This document shows positions 17,385 through 26,009 of a DNA stretch of 64,000 nucleotides, in pieces. Position numbers and translations under genes: made by a program. Every line of letters starts with the position of its first letter. The first letter of the stretch is position 1. The notes under the pieces were generated by a model. It worked only from the letters and a program-made list of their open reading frames with translations. It had not been told where the DNA came from and did no database searches. Source of the stretch: Jiangella alkaliphila (GTDB lineage Bacteria; Actinomycetota; Actinomycetes; Jiangellales; Jiangellaceae); contig NZ_LT629791.1 in NCBI RefSeq assembly GCF_900105925.1, forward strand, positions 5,054,001-5,118,000. Reading direction: 5' to 3'.

Positions 17385-17840
17385 ATGGCTGACGACGACC
17401 ACCTGGTCGACCAGCTCCGCGAGGTCATCGAGGCGACCGACCCGCCGCCGCGCCGGCTGGTCGACGTCGCCAAGGCGAGCCTGGCGTGGCGGACGGTCGA
17501 CGCCGAGCTGGCCGACCTCATCGCCGACTCCAGCACCGAGCCGGCCGCCGCCGTCCGGTCCGCCACCGAGGCGCCCCGGCTGCTGACGTTCACCGCCGGC
17601 GACACCATCGTGGTCCTCGAGGTCACCCGCGACGCCGGCGCGCACCGCGTCATGGGCCAGATCGTCGCGCCGGCGCCGGCCACCATCGAGGTGCGCCACG
17701 CCGACGGCGTCGTCACCGTGGCTACCGACGCCGACGGCCGGTTCCGCGCCGCGCCGGTCGCCGCCGGCCCCATCTCGGTCAGCTGCCGGTTCGACGACGA
17801 CGCCCGCCCGCCGGTCGTCACCAGCTGGGTCAGCATCTGA
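17385..17840 (+). CDS. Uncharacterised protein paired with the sigma factor
   Basis: A 151-residue soluble protein. The N-terminal ~50 residues are helical ('LVDQLREVIEATDPPPRRLVDVAKASLAWRTVDAELADLI'). The C-terminal half is beta-rich ('LLTFTAGDTIVVLEVTRD', 'MGQIVAPAPATIEVRH', 'TVATDADGRFRAAPVAAGPISV') and resembles a carboxypeptidase-regulatory-like beta sandwich. Similar proteins sit directly after sigma factors in other actinobacteria, often with a CHAT-domain gene, which is missing here. It has no transmembrane segment or zinc anti-sigma motif. It might bind the sigma factor; that is inference. AGGGGG precedes ATG 17385. Confidence 0.8.
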   Translation: MADDDHLVDQLREVIEATDPPPRRLVDVAKASLAWRTVDAELADLIADSSTEPAAAVRSATEAPRLLTFTAGDTIVVLEVTRDAGAHRVMGQIVAPAPATIEVRHADGVVTVATDADGRFRAAPVAAGPISVSCRFDDDARPPVVTSWVSI

Positions 17841-18536
17841 ATGAGCGAGGCCGAACGGGTCACCACCGGTCAGTCCGGCGCCAGCATCGTCCGGGTGGCC
17901 GGCACGTACCGCAAGGAGTCACTCACCGACGATCTGCTCGGCGAGGCCGCCCGGCTCACCTGGCTGCGCGCGCAGGGCATCCCGGCCGCCGAGGTGCTCG
18001 AGTGCGGTCCCGGCCTGCTGGTCACGGCCGAGGTGCCGGGCCGCCCCGCCGACGACGACTGGCCACTGGCGCTGCGCGGCCACGTCGTCGACGCGCTGGC
18101 CGAGCTGACGCGCGCGCTGCACTCCCTGCCGGTCGCGGACTGCCCGTTCGACCGCCGCCTGGCGGTGACGATGCCCGCGGCGCTGGCCGCCGACGTCGAC
18201 CTGGACGATCTCGACGACGACCGCCGCGGCTGGACCCGCGACCGGCTGATCGCCGAGCTGCTGGCCACCCGGCCGGCCGGCGAGGACGTGGTGGTCTGCC
18301 ACGGCGACCTCACCACCCAGAACGTGCTGATCGACCCCGAGACACTGACGGTGTCGGGGCTCGTCGACGCCGGGCGGCTGGGCGTCGCCGACCGCTGGCT
18401 CGACCTCGCCGTCGCCAATCGCGAGCTCGCCGACGGCCTCGGCGACGACGCCGCCGCCCGCTACCTGACCGGCTGCGGCGTCGAGCCCGACCCGGCCAAG
18501 CAGGCCTTCTACCGGCTGCTCGACGAGTTCTTCTGA
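17841..18536 (+). CDS. APH(3')-like aminoglycoside phosphotransferase family protein
   Basis: A 231-residue kinase. 'CHGDLTTQNVLID' holds the catalytic Asp and metal-binding Asn (usual HGDxxxxN), 'GLVDAGRLGVADRWLDLA' holds the second metal Asp and closely matches the GFIDCGRLGVADRYQD block of APH(3') enzymes, and the end 'FYRLLDEFF' is also characteristic. The N-terminal nucleotide loop is 'TTGQSGASIVRV'. It is somewhat shorter than the ~264 residues of APH(3')-I/II. The ATG directly follows the stop of the previous gene, so it belongs to the sigma factor operon. Resistance activity is not proven; a housekeeping small-molecule kinase is possible. Its stop is 4 bp from the tdk stop (convergent). 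Confidence 0.83.
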   Translation: MSEAERVTTGQSGASIVRVAGTYRKESLTDDLLGEAARLTWLRAQGIPAAEVLECGPGLLVTAEVPGRPADDDWPLALRGHVVDALAELTRALHSLPVADCPFDRRLAVTMPAALAADVDLDDLDDDRRGWTRDRLIAELLATRPAGEDVVVCHGDLTTQNVLIDPETLTVSGLVDAGRLGVADRWLDLAVANRELADGLGDDAAARYLTGCGVEPDPAKQAFYRLLDEFF

Positions 18537-18540
18537 GCGT

Positions 18541-19188
18541 TCACGAGGCGGCGAACGGGAGCGGCTCGGCGCCGGACTCGGCCACCCGTGCGCTGACGGC
18601 CGTCATGCGGCGCCGGTGGTGGTGCCGGCACAGCACCTCGTAGCCGACCACCCCCGCGCCGTCGGTGTCGCCGACGACCACCTGCTCGCCCTCCGTCACC
18701 ATGACGCCGCCGACCGTGCGGGCGTTGTGGGTGGCCCGGCGGCCGCACCAGCACAGCGCCTCGACCTGCAGCGTCTCGACGCGGTCGGCCAGCTCGACCA
18801 GCCGGGCCGAGCCCGGGAACAGCCGGGTGCGGAAGTCGGTGAGGATGCCGAACGCGTACACCGGGACGTCCAGCTCGTCGGCCATGCGGCCGAGGTCGTC
18901 GACCTGCTCGGACGTGTAGAACTGCGCCTCGTCGGCGATGACGTAGTCGATGCGGGCCCCGGCCGTCAGCCGGGCCGCCACCAGCGCCCACAGCTGCGAC
19001 GACGGCGTCACCTCGACGGCGTCGGCTGACAGCCCGAGCCGGCTGGACACCGTCGCCTCGCCGGCGCGGTCGTGCGACGTGAGCATCAGCCCGGCCAGCC
19101 CGCGGCGGCGGTGGTTGTAGTCGGTCTGCAGGGCCAGCGTCGACTTGCCGCAGTCCATGGTGCCGGTGAAGAAGGTCAGTTCCGCCAC
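18541..19188 (-). CDS. tdk: Thymidine kinase (type II, TK1-like)
   Basis: Phosphorylates thymidine to dTMP in salvage. The P-loop GTMDCGKS lies at residues 9-16, with 'VIADEAQFYT' carrying the Walker-B/catalytic Glu. The zinc lasso has the Cys pairs of 'ALCWCGRRATHNAR' and a late Cys in 'YEVLCRHHH'. 215 residues is normal for the family. GTG 19186-19188 starts the fold immediately. It is the last gene of a three-gene operon with a phosphatase and DUF5998 (gap of 7 bp). Confidence 0.95.
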   Translation of the reverse strand: MAELTFFTGTMDCGKSTLALQTDYNHRRRGLAGLMLTSHDRAGEATVSSRLGLSADAVEVTPSSQLWALVAARLTAGARIDYVIADEAQFYTSEQVDDLGRMADELDVPVYAFGILTDFRTRLFPGSARLVELADRVETLQVEALCWCGRRATHNARTVGGVMVTEGEQVVVGDTDGAGVVGYEVLCRHHHRRRMTAVSARVAESGAEPLPFAAS

Positions 19189-19195
19189 GCCGTCC

Positions 19196-20305
19196 TCAGG
19201 CCTCCCCGGCCAGCAGCGGCACCAGCAGCTCGTCCTCGCTCAGTGCGCCGTGCAGCCCGCGCAGCCGCGTCTCGACGGGGAACACGCTGCGCCGCTCGAC
19301 CGCGCAGTCGCCGTGCACGCTGACGACGACGTCGCCGAGCCGCTCGGTCACCCGCGACTCCACCGCGCCGAACCAGCCCGCGCCGACGGCCTCAGTGCGG
19401 GTCAGCACCGCGGCCCGCTCCCCCAGCACCGACCGCCACGCGGCGGCGATGTCGCCGGCCGCCGCCCCGGGCACGCCGTACACGTGCCGGAACCGGGCCT
19501 CGCCGGCCACCAGCGCCACGCCCTCGCGCAGCGCGGGCACGTCGTCGACGTCGACCCGGCGGTCGGGCTCGACGTCGACCATGCCGTGGTCGGCCGTGAC
19601 GAGTAGGACGGTGCCGGCCGGCAGCTCGTCGTACAGCTGCTCGGCGAACCGGTCGACCATGGCCAGCTGGTAGCGCCAGGCGGCCGAGCGGCAGCCGTGC
19701 TGGTGGCCGGTGTAGTCGAGGTCGCCGTCGTAGACGTACACCAGCGACGGCGCGGCGCCGGAGGACCCCTCGACCGCCGCCGCGACCCGCTGGCCGTACG
19801 TGTTGGCGGCGCGGAACGGCCCGCCCATGGCGGCGCGGGTCAGGCCGGTGTCGCGGAAGCTGCTCTGCCCGATGACGGTGGTCGCGATGCCGGCGCGGAC
19901 GGCTCGGTCGAACAGCGACGGGTAGGGCTGGTAGGTGGACGGGTCCAGCGGCGGGTCCCACTTGAGCGCGTTGAACAGGCCGTCGCCGCCCGGCACCCGC
20001 GACGTGTAGCCGACGATGCCGTGCTTCCCGGGCGGCAGGCCGGTGCCGAGGCTGGCCAGGCTGGTGGCCGTGGTGGTGGGCGTGCCGGCGGTGATGGCCC
20101 GGCCGGTCAGCGACGTCAGGAACGGCGCCTGCGCAGGGTGGGCGCGCAGCAGGTTCCAGCCGAGCGCGTCGACCAGCAGGACGCAGTAGCGGCGGGCCGG
20201 CGGCAAGCCCAGCACGTCGAGCTCGCCGGGGACGCCGAGGGCGGCCAGCACGGACGGCAGGAGGTCAGCGAGGGCCGCCTCGCCGTAACGGGGCAACAAC
20301 GGCAC
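19196..20305 (-). CDS. Alkaline phosphatase superfamily protein (nucleotide pyrophosphatase-like)
   Basis: A 369-residue phosphodiesterase/phosphatase of the NPP type. 'VLLVDALGWNLL' carries the first metal Asp, 'GTPTTTATSLASLGTG' the nucleophilic Thr, 'YVYDGDLDYTGHQHG' and 'LLVTADHGMVDV' the remaining metal ligands. No signal peptide is visible, so it should be cytosolic. GTG 20303-20305 is three bases after the DUF5998 stop, so the two are cotranscribed. The substrate is unknown. Confidence 0.88.
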   Translation of the reverse strand: MPLLPRYGEAALADLLPSVLAALGVPGELDVLGLPPARRYCVLLVDALGWNLLRAHPAQAPFLTSLTGRAITAGTPTTTATSLASLGTGLPPGKHGIVGYTSRVPGGDGLFNALKWDPPLDPSTYQPYPSLFDRAVRAGIATTVIGQSSFRDTGLTRAAMGGPFRAANTYGQRVAAAVEGSSGAAPSLVYVYDGDLDYTGHQHGCRSAAWRYQLAMVDRFAEQLYDELPAGTVLLVTADHGMVDVEPDRRVDVDDVPALREGVALVAGEARFRHVYGVPGAAAGDIAAAWRSVLGERAAVLTRTEAVGAGWFGAVESRVTERLGDVVVSVHGDCAVERRSVFPVETRLRGLHGALSEDELLVPLLAGEA

Positions 20306-20308
20306 CGG

Positions 20309-20890
20309 TCACCGCACGCTGATGGTGGCGGCGGACAGCGCGCGGGCGAACGTCAGCAGGTCGCGCACGCGGCTGACGCCGTCGCCGGCCTCGCTGACCC
20401 GCAGCGTGAAGTCGTCGGACGTCAGCGCGCCGGTGTAGCCGTGGTCGGCCTCGCAGTCGGGGTCGCCGCAGGTGGCCGGCTCGAGGTCGATGCGGCTCAT
20501 GGCCCCCCAGCCGACGGTGAGCACGACGTCGAGCGCCGGGGCCCCGGTGCGGTAGGAGGCGGGCGCGGTGACGGTGCGGCTGACCACCACCGACGTGACG
20601 CGGTCGAGCGGCACCGCCTCAGTGGACGTGGTGGCGTACGGCACGTCGTGGGTGTCGTCGGAGGGGTACTCGTCGGTGTGCCCGACGATCAGCCTCGTCG
20701 GGGTGAGCACCAGCACGCTGACGTGCCGGCGCAGTTCGTCGCGGTCGAAGTGCGGCTCGTGGTGCACCACGTACGAGTTGACCGCCTCGCCGGCCAGCGA
20801 GGTCTCGAGCATGTCCGCAACGAGGTCCGGGTAGTACCCGGCCTCTTGGATGGCCAGGCGAAGGCCCTCACGCGTCCCTGTGTCCGCCAT
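20309..20890 (-). CDS. DUF5998 family protein
   Basis: A 193-residue soluble protein with 'LRLAIQEAGYYPDLVADMLETSLAGE', 'SYVVHHEPHFDRDELRRHVSVLVLTPTRLIVGHTDE' and 'VTLTVGWG'-like beta strands, matching a conserved actinobacterial protein (DUF5998) of unknown function. A CGDPDCEADHGYTG segment has two cysteines that might bind metal. ATG 20888-20890 was chosen for GGTGGA just upstream and the conserved 'MADTGTREGL' start. It leads the phosphatase-tdk operon. Confidence 0.8.
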   Translation of the reverse strand: MADTGTREGLRLAIQEAGYYPDLVADMLETSLAGEAVNSYVVHHEPHFDRDELRRHVSVLVLTPTRLIVGHTDEYPSDDTHDVPYATTSTEAVPLDRVTSVVVSRTVTAPASYRTGAPALDVVLTVGWGAMSRIDLEPATCGDPDCEADHGYTGALTSDDFTLRVSEAGDGVSRVRDLLTFARALSAATISVR

Positions 20891-21050
20891 TCCACCATCC
20901 TCGCACGCTCGTTCACCTTGTTCAGAGTTCGGGTCATGCAAAGACCACGAACTCTCTCTAGTCCGTATCTGCCCTGGACCGAGGGCTCAGGGAGACCTTC
21001 GGCCCCCCATCGCCCGTCGGTATTGCATGACCCTCCTCGGGCCGTTGACG

Positions 21051-23693
21051 TCACGGCAGTCGCCGGGTGTACCAGTCCTGTCGTCCGGCCGGCGCCGCGA
21101 CCCTGGCCGAACCGTTGACGACGGTCAGGCCGGACTCGCCGGCGAGCACCGGGTCCAGCTCGACGGAGCCGACCTCCGGCACCTCGTCGACCAGCCGCGA
21201 CATGCGGTGGACGAGGTCCTCGACCGCACCCAGGTCGGCCATGATGCCGCCGTGGTAGCCCATCAGCAAGGCGGCCGCCTTCACCTCGCGCACCATCTCC
21301 GCGGCGTCGCGGTCGGTGAGCGGCGGGATGCGATACGAGCGGTCGCCGAGCAGGTCCGACGCGACCCCGGACACGCCGAACGAGATGACCGGGCCGAACA
21401 TCGGGTCGGCCCAGGCGCGGATCGACACCGGCACGCCACCCGGCGCCATCGGCTGCACGACGAACCCGGCCTCGGCCGGGTCGGTCAGCGTCCGCGCCAT
21501 CGTCGCCCAGGCGTCGCGCATCTCTTCCTCGGTGTCGATGTTGCGCCAGACGGCGCCGAGGTCGGGGCGGTGCCGCAGCCGCGGCGATGTCGCCTTCAGC
21601 ACCACCTCGCCGCCCAGCTCCCCCAGCGCCGTCAGCGCGGCTTCCAGGGTCGGCGCCGGGACCATCGGCGGCAGGTCGACGCCGTACGCGGCGAGTAGCT
21701 CGCGCAGCCGGGCCGGCTCCAGCTCGGCGCCCTCGGCCGGGTCGGTGCCGGGCGCGCTCAGCACGGCGCGGGCCAGCTTCCGGGCGGCCGCGGCGTCGCA
21801 GCCGTCCAGCCGGGGCACCTTGCCGTGACTGCGCCGCCGCCACTCGGCGTACTCGGTGGCGTGGCCGAGCGCCCGAGCGGCCTCCTCCGGCGACGGGTAC
21901 GACGGCACGCCGGCCGGCCCGCGGACGCCGCGCTGGCCCTGGAACGTCGTCACGACCGGCTTCCCGGCCGAGGCCGCGACCTCCGCCAGGGCCGTGGCGA
22001 CGTCGCCGCCGCCGGGCCCGTCGACGGCCGGCGCGTAGACGACGAGGACGGAGCTGACGGCGGGCTCGTCGACGAACGCGCGCAGCGCCTTGCGGTAGTC
22101 GTCGGCGGTCGCGCCGGCGCCGAACCCGACCGGGTCGCCGTAGACGTCCAGCCCGGCGCTGACGGCGGCGTCGGCGGCCAGCAGGCACAGCGCGCCGGAG
22201 TTGCCCATGACGGCGACCGTGCGGCCCGTGGGCAGCGGCTGGAAGGCCAGCACCTGGGCGACGTCGAACATCTCCGGGATGGTGTCGACCAGGACGACGC
22301 CTGACTGCCGGAACATCGCGTCCAGCGCGTCGGCCGGCGCCTCGATGCGCCGGACGGTGTGCCCGAGCGGCACGCCCTGGGTCGACCGGCCGCTCTTCAC
22401 CGCCACCACCGGCTTGATCTCGGCGACCGCGCGGGAAAGCCGGGAGAACTTGCGCGGGTTGCCCAGCGACTCCAGGTACAGCAGCACGACCTCGGTGGCG
22501 GCGTCGTCGCGCCAGTACTGCAGCAGGTCGTTGCCGGACACGTCGGCCCGGTTGCCGGCCGACACGAACGTCGAGATCCCCAGGCCGCGGGCGGCGCCGT
22601 CGCCGAGGATCGCGCTGCCCAGCGCGCCGGACTGGGCGAAGAGGCCGACCTTTCCGGCCGGCGGCAGCGTGGTGGCCAGCGACGCGTTCAGCGAGTAGGC
22701 GGGGTCGGTGTTGACGATGCCCAGGCAGTTGGGCCCGACGATGCGCATGCCGTGCGCCCGCGCCAGCCGGACCAGCTCGGCCTGCCGCGAGCGGCCGACC
22801 GGCTCGCCCGTCTCGGCGAACCCGGACGACACGACGACCAGCCCGCGCACGCCCTTGGCGGCGCAGTCGAGGACGACGTCGGCGACGGCGTCGGCGGGGA
22901 CCGCGACCAGCGCGAGGTCGATCTCGCCGGGGACGTCGCGGACGCTCTTGTAGGCCGGCAGCCCGGTGACGGCCGCCGCCTCGCGGTTGACCGCGTAGAC
23001 CGGCCCGGTGAAGCCGCCCAGCACGAGGTTGCGGACCAGCGTCTGGCCGATCTTCTCGCGCCATCGGCTGGCGCCGATGACCGCGACCGACCGCGGCGTC
23101 AGCAGCCGCTCGATCGAGCGTGCCTCGGCCCGGTGCTCGCGCGCGGCCATGACCTCCAGCGAGCTGCCGGTCGGCGCGATCTCGAACTCCACGTGGGCGA
23201 CGCCGTCCTCGTAGCTGTTGTCGACGGTGTAGCCGGCGTCGGCGAAGACGCTGATCATCTTGTGGTTGGCCGGCAGGATGTCGGCGACGAACCGGCGCAC
23301 GCCGCGCTCCCGGGCCGCCTGCGCCAGGTGCTCGAGCAGCACGCTGCCCACGCCGCGGCCCTGGTGACCGTCCTCGACCAGGAACGACACCTCCGCGTCG
23401 GTGGCGCTGAGCCGCTCGTATCGACCGACGGCGATCATGTCGTCGCCGACCATCAGGATCAGCGCCACCCGGTCGCGGTGGTCGACGTGGGTGAACCGCT
23501 CGACGTCGCGGCTGGACAGCGTCGGGTAAGGAGCGAAGAAGCGGTAGTACTTCGACCGGTCGCTCACGCGCGCGTAGAACTCGACCAGGCGCTCGTCGTC
23601 GGCCGGCGTCATGGGCCGCAGGTGCGCCGTCGCGCCGTCGGACAGCACGACGTCGGCCTCCCAATGCGCGGGATAGTCCGCGGCCTCGTCCAC
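21051..23693 (-). CDS. Bifunctional acyl-CoA synthetase (ADP-forming-like) / GNAT acetyltransferase
   Basis: An 880-residue fusion of the Pat/PatZ type. The N-terminal GNAT domain (about 17-170) has 'VSFLVEDGHQGRGVGSVLLEHLAQAARERGV', the acetyl-CoA pyrophosphate loop. A CoA-binding Rossmann domain starts near 195 ('SVAVIGASRWREKIGQTLVRNL'), followed by succinyl-CoA-ligase-like domains ('GLFAQSGALGSAILG', 'MGNSGALCLLAADAA') and a C-terminal ATP-grasp part ('GGEVVLKATSPRLRHRPDLGAVW'). Related enzymes acetylate lysines, for example on acetyl-CoA synthetase. Domain order GNAT-first is the mycobacterial/actinobacterial arrangement. GTG 23691-23693 lies six bases after TAGCCT. Confidence 0.9.
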   Translation of the reverse strand: MDEAADYPAHWEADVVLSDGATAHLRPMTPADDERLVEFYARVSDRSKYYRFFAPYPTLSSRDVERFTHVDHRDRVALILMVGDDMIAVGRYERLSATDAEVSFLVEDGHQGRGVGSVLLEHLAQAARERGVRRFVADILPANHKMISVFADAGYTVDNSYEDGVAHVEFEIAPTGSSLEVMAAREHRAEARSIERLLTPRSVAVIGASRWREKIGQTLVRNLVLGGFTGPVYAVNREAAAVTGLPAYKSVRDVPGEIDLALVAVPADAVADVVLDCAAKGVRGLVVVSSGFAETGEPVGRSRQAELVRLARAHGMRIVGPNCLGIVNTDPAYSLNASLATTLPPAGKVGLFAQSGALGSAILGDGAARGLGISTFVSAGNRADVSGNDLLQYWRDDAATEVVLLYLESLGNPRKFSRLSRAVAEIKPVVAVKSGRSTQGVPLGHTVRRIEAPADALDAMFRQSGVVLVDTIPEMFDVAQVLAFQPLPTGRTVAVMGNSGALCLLAADAAVSAGLDVYGDPVGFGAGATADDYRKALRAFVDEPAVSSVLVVYAPAVDGPGGGDVATALAEVAASAGKPVVTTFQGQRGVRGPAGVPSYPSPEEAARALGHATEYAEWRRRSHGKVPRLDGCDAAAARKLARAVLSAPGTDPAEGAELEPARLRELLAAYGVDLPPMVPAPTLEAALTALGELGGEVVLKATSPRLRHRPDLGAVWRNIDTEEEMRDAWATMARTLTDPAEAGFVVQPMAPGGVPVSIRAWADPMFGPVISFGVSGVASDLLGDRSYRIPPLTDRDAAEMVREVKAAALLMGYHGGIMADLGAVEDLVHRMSRLVDEVPEVGSVELDPVLAGESGLTVVNGSARVAAPAGRQDWYTRRLP

Positions 23694-23699
23694 TCGCCC

Positions 23700-23705
23700 A
23701 GGCTA
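23700..23705 (-). promoter_or_regulatory. -10-like hexamer TAGCCT for the synthetase/GNAT gene (leaderless)
   Basis: Minus-strand TAGCCT, six bases, then GTG 23693. A hairpin lies directly upstream. Confidence 0.5.
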
Positions 23706-23712
23706 GCGGCGC

Positions 23713-23775
23713 CCTCCCATGATCATGTTCCCTCGCGGTCGCTGACACGCCGCCAGGGAACATGATCATGAGAGG
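23713..23775. repeat. Inverted repeat with GATC core between divergent genes
   Basis: A perfect 16-bp pair (23718-23733 with 23755-23770) extends by four more pairs after one mismatch (23713-23716 with 23772-23775). It sits between the two divergent promoters, so it is not a simple terminator; operator, attenuator or mobile palindrome are possible. Confidence 0.7.
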
Positions 23776-23781
23776 CGTGAG

Positions 23782-23787
23782 TAGGGT
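23782..23787 (+). promoter_or_regulatory. -10-like hexamer TAGGGT for the Gfo/Idh/MocA gene
   Basis: TAGGGT, eight bases, then ATG 23796. The leader would be zero to two bases. Confidence 0.4.
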
Positions 23788-23795
23788 CCGGTGCC

Positions 23796-24710
23796 ATGCG
23801 CTTCGGACTGGTCGGCACCGGACACTGGGCCCGGGTGGCCCACGCACCCGCGCTCGCGGCGACGAAGGAGGCGACGTTCGCCGGCGTCTGGGGCCGCGAC
23901 CCGGCCAGGACGGCGGCGCTCGCCGACGAGTTCGGCGTGCGGGCGTACGGCTCGTTCGACGAGCTGCTGACCGACACCGAGGCCGTCCAGTTCTCCGTCC
24001 CGCCTGACGTCCAGGCCGAGCACGCCACGGCGGCGGCCGCGGCCGGGAAGCACCTGCTGCTGGAGAAGCCGATCGCGCACGACGCCGACGCCGGCCGCGC
24101 GCTGACCGACGCCGCCGCCGCATCCGGGGTCGCCAGCGCCGTGTTCTTCACCCAGCTGTACCGGCCCGAGGTGCGCGACTGGCTCGAGTCCTGTCGGGCC
24201 GCCGCGGCCGAGCACCCCTGGGAGGGCGGGACGGCGGTGACGCTGGGCTCGGTCCAGCGCGAGCAGGGCGTCTTCTCCACGCCGTGGCGGCTGGAGCGCG
24301 ACGGCGGCCTCTGGGACCTCGCTCCGCACCCCCTCTCCGTCCTCCTGAGCCTCCTGGAGCCCGTCGCGACGGTCGCGGCTCACGAGGACCCGCTCGGCAC
24401 CGTCCACCTCGTCCTGGGGCACCGAGGCGGCGCCTCCAGCACCGTCACCGTCTCGCAGAACGTCCCTGCGGCGGCAGGTCTCTCTTACGCGCGCGTGTGG
24501 GGCGGCGCCGGGCACGCCGTCCTGCCCGACCAGAACACCCCCGTCGTCGACGCGCTGAGCACGGCCGTCACGGAACTGATCGCCGCCACGCGGCCCGGGG
24601 CGCCGGAGCACCCGAACGGCCTGGCCTTCGGCGCGCGGGTCCTGGACGTCCTGGTCCGGGCCCAGGACGCGCTCGATTCAGCGCGACACAACGGACAAAT
24701 GTCGTCATGA
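23796..24710 (+). CDS. Gfo/Idh/MocA family oxidoreductase
   Basis: A 304-residue NAD(P)-dependent dehydrogenase-like protein. The Rossmann start is 'FGLVGTGHWARVAHAPAL', and 'HLLLEKPIAHD' carries the family's EKP catalytic-lysine motif near residue 90. The C-terminal half is the alpha/beta domain ('GGLWDLAPHPLSVLLSLL'). It is a little shorter than the ~330-residue family norm. The substrate is probably a sugar or cyclitol derivative but cannot be told from context. It stands alone, divergent from the synthetase gene. Confidence 0.9.
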   Translation: MRFGLVGTGHWARVAHAPALAATKEATFAGVWGRDPARTAALADEFGVRAYGSFDELLTDTEAVQFSVPPDVQAEHATAAAAAGKHLLLEKPIAHDADAGRALTDAAAASGVASAVFFTQLYRPEVRDWLESCRAAAAEHPWEGGTAVTLGSVQREQGVFSTPWRLERDGGLWDLAPHPLSVLLSLLEPVATVAAHEDPLGTVHLVLGHRGGASSTVTVSQNVPAAAGLSYARVWGGAGHAVLPDQNTPVVDALSTAVTELIAATRPGAPEHPNGLAFGARVLDVLVRAQDALDSARHNGQMSS

Positions 24711-25030
24711 TGAACGCCATCGACGCGCCGCTCTCGTATCGTGTCGCCCAAGCGAACTCAGGTCGACAAGTGGCCCCGAAATCCGGGCCAAACCTTGACA
24801 TGATCGTCATTTCCCGGAAAGAGTGCACGTCGTACCAAGTCTCCGAAAGGAGCCGGGGGGTATCTAGCGCTTCGATTCGGTGTTGACAACTGAATCTCGC
24901 GCACAGAGCCCTCCACCTCCTCGCGCGATCCGTCTCGATGAAGGTCCGTGACCCGGCCGGCGTCGTGACGCATCGCTCGGGGAACGCGTCATTCACGCAC
25001 CATCCGCAGGATCCGCAGAGAGGAGCGCAC
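24711..25030 (+). other. AT-richer upstream region of the secreted repeat protein gene
   Basis: 320 bp with no convincing gene. Two TTGACA hexamers occur (near 24797 and 24882), but neither has a good -10 at 16-18 bp. TATCTA near 24861 and a GAGAGGAG Shine-Dalgarno just before 25031 are visible. The length and composition suggest a long regulated 5' region. It was checked for known riboswitch motifs and none was recognised. Confidence 0.4.
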
Positions 25031-25984
25031 ATGCGCTACCGCAAGATCGCCCTGACGGCTGCTGCCGCCGGTCTCATGGCCGTAGGTTTCGCCGCGCCGT
25101 CCCAGGCCGCACTCACGACGTTCTGTGACGGTGTCGCAGCCGACGTCACCGTCCCCGGTGACCTGGTTGTCGCCGCCGGCAAGTCGTGCGAGCTGACCAA
25201 CGTCGTCATCAACGGCAACGTGACCGTCCGCGCCGACGCCAACCTGCTGCTCGACGGCAATACCGTCAACGGCAACGTTCGCGTCCTGGCGAACGGCTTC
25301 GTCGACGTCGTCGGCACGTCGGTCACCGGCACCACCACGCTGACCGCCGCGTACGGCACGTACGCCGAGGACAGCACGCTCGGCAACAACGTCACCGCCA
25401 CCGACTCCGGGTTCTTCTACTCGGTCGGCTCGAGCCACGCCCGCAGCGTCACCTCCACGAACGGTGAGACCTTCATCGAGAGTGGCTGGGTCACCCGGAA
25501 CCTCGCGACCACCGGCGACACCCTGACCGACGTCTACGACACCGTCATCGAGGGCACCTACACGGTGACCGGTGCCGAGCAGGGCGGCGTTCTGTGCCTG
25601 TCGGAGGTCGACGGCGACGCCTCGTTCAGCGGTAGCGGCGAGATCCTCCAGATCGGTGCGTCCGCCCCGCTGACCGGCTGTGGCTACAACGCGTTCGGCG
25701 GCAACCTGAGCATCACGGACAACAGCGCCGACGTGTACGTGTCCGACAACGTGATCCGTGGCGACTTCAACGTCTCGGGCAACACGGGCACCGTCACCGC
25801 TGAGAACAACCGCGTTCGCGGCGACGACAACTCCGGTGCTGCGGCCGCTTCGGCGCCGCTGTCCCGGTCGGCCACGCCGTCCGACGTGGCGGCTGACCGC
25901 AAGGCGCAGGCCAAGGCCGACGCCGAGGCTCGCTCCGACGTCGCGTCCGACGCGGCCGAGGCTGCTGGCCCCGCGTTCAGCTGA
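25031..25984 (+). CDS. Secreted repeat protein of unknown function (beta-helix-like)
   Basis: A 317-residue exported protein. Signal peptide residues 1-27 (basic start, 'IALTAAAAGLMAVGFAAP', SQA at 24-26). The mature part is a ladder of short Val/Asn/Asp-rich strands ('NVVINGNVTVRADANLLLDGNTVNGNVRVLANGFVDV' style, 'VYVSDNVIRGDFNVSGNTGTVTAENNRVRGD'), as in right-handed beta-helix or polymer-forming proteins. Four cysteines may form disulfides. The last ~45 residues are Ala/Asp/Lys-rich and unstructured. There is no catalytic motif and no LPXTG or lipobox. GAGAGGAG precedes ATG 25031. A strong terminator follows. Function unknown; a surface or matrix role is inference. Confidence 0.8.
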   Translation: MRYRKIALTAAAAGLMAVGFAAPSQAALTTFCDGVAADVTVPGDLVVAAGKSCELTNVVINGNVTVRADANLLLDGNTVNGNVRVLANGFVDVVGTSVTGTTTLTAAYGTYAEDSTLGNNVTATDSGFFYSVGSSHARSVTSTNGETFIESGWVTRNLATTGDTLTDVYDTVIEGTYTVTGAEQGGVLCLSEVDGDASFSGSGEILQIGASAPLTGCGYNAFGGNLSITDNSADVYVSDNVIRGDFNVSGNTGTVTAENNRVRGDDNSGAAAASAPLSRSATPSDVAADRKAQAKADAEARSDVASDAAEAAGPAFS

Positions 25985-26009
25985 CCTGGTTCAGCCGTAC
26001 GTAGTACTG

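Noticed and set aside
20689..24123. 1144-residue antisense/alternative open frame over the synthetase/GNAT gene
   Set aside because: Shadow of the real coding frame with no recognisable domain; composition is nearly all Arg/Ala/Pro/Gly.
24711..25030. Riboswitch upstream of the secreted repeat protein
   Set aside because: The region is long and AT-richer, but no conserved aptamer motif (c-di-GMP, c-di-AMP, cobalamin, TPP, glycine) could be recognised by eye.
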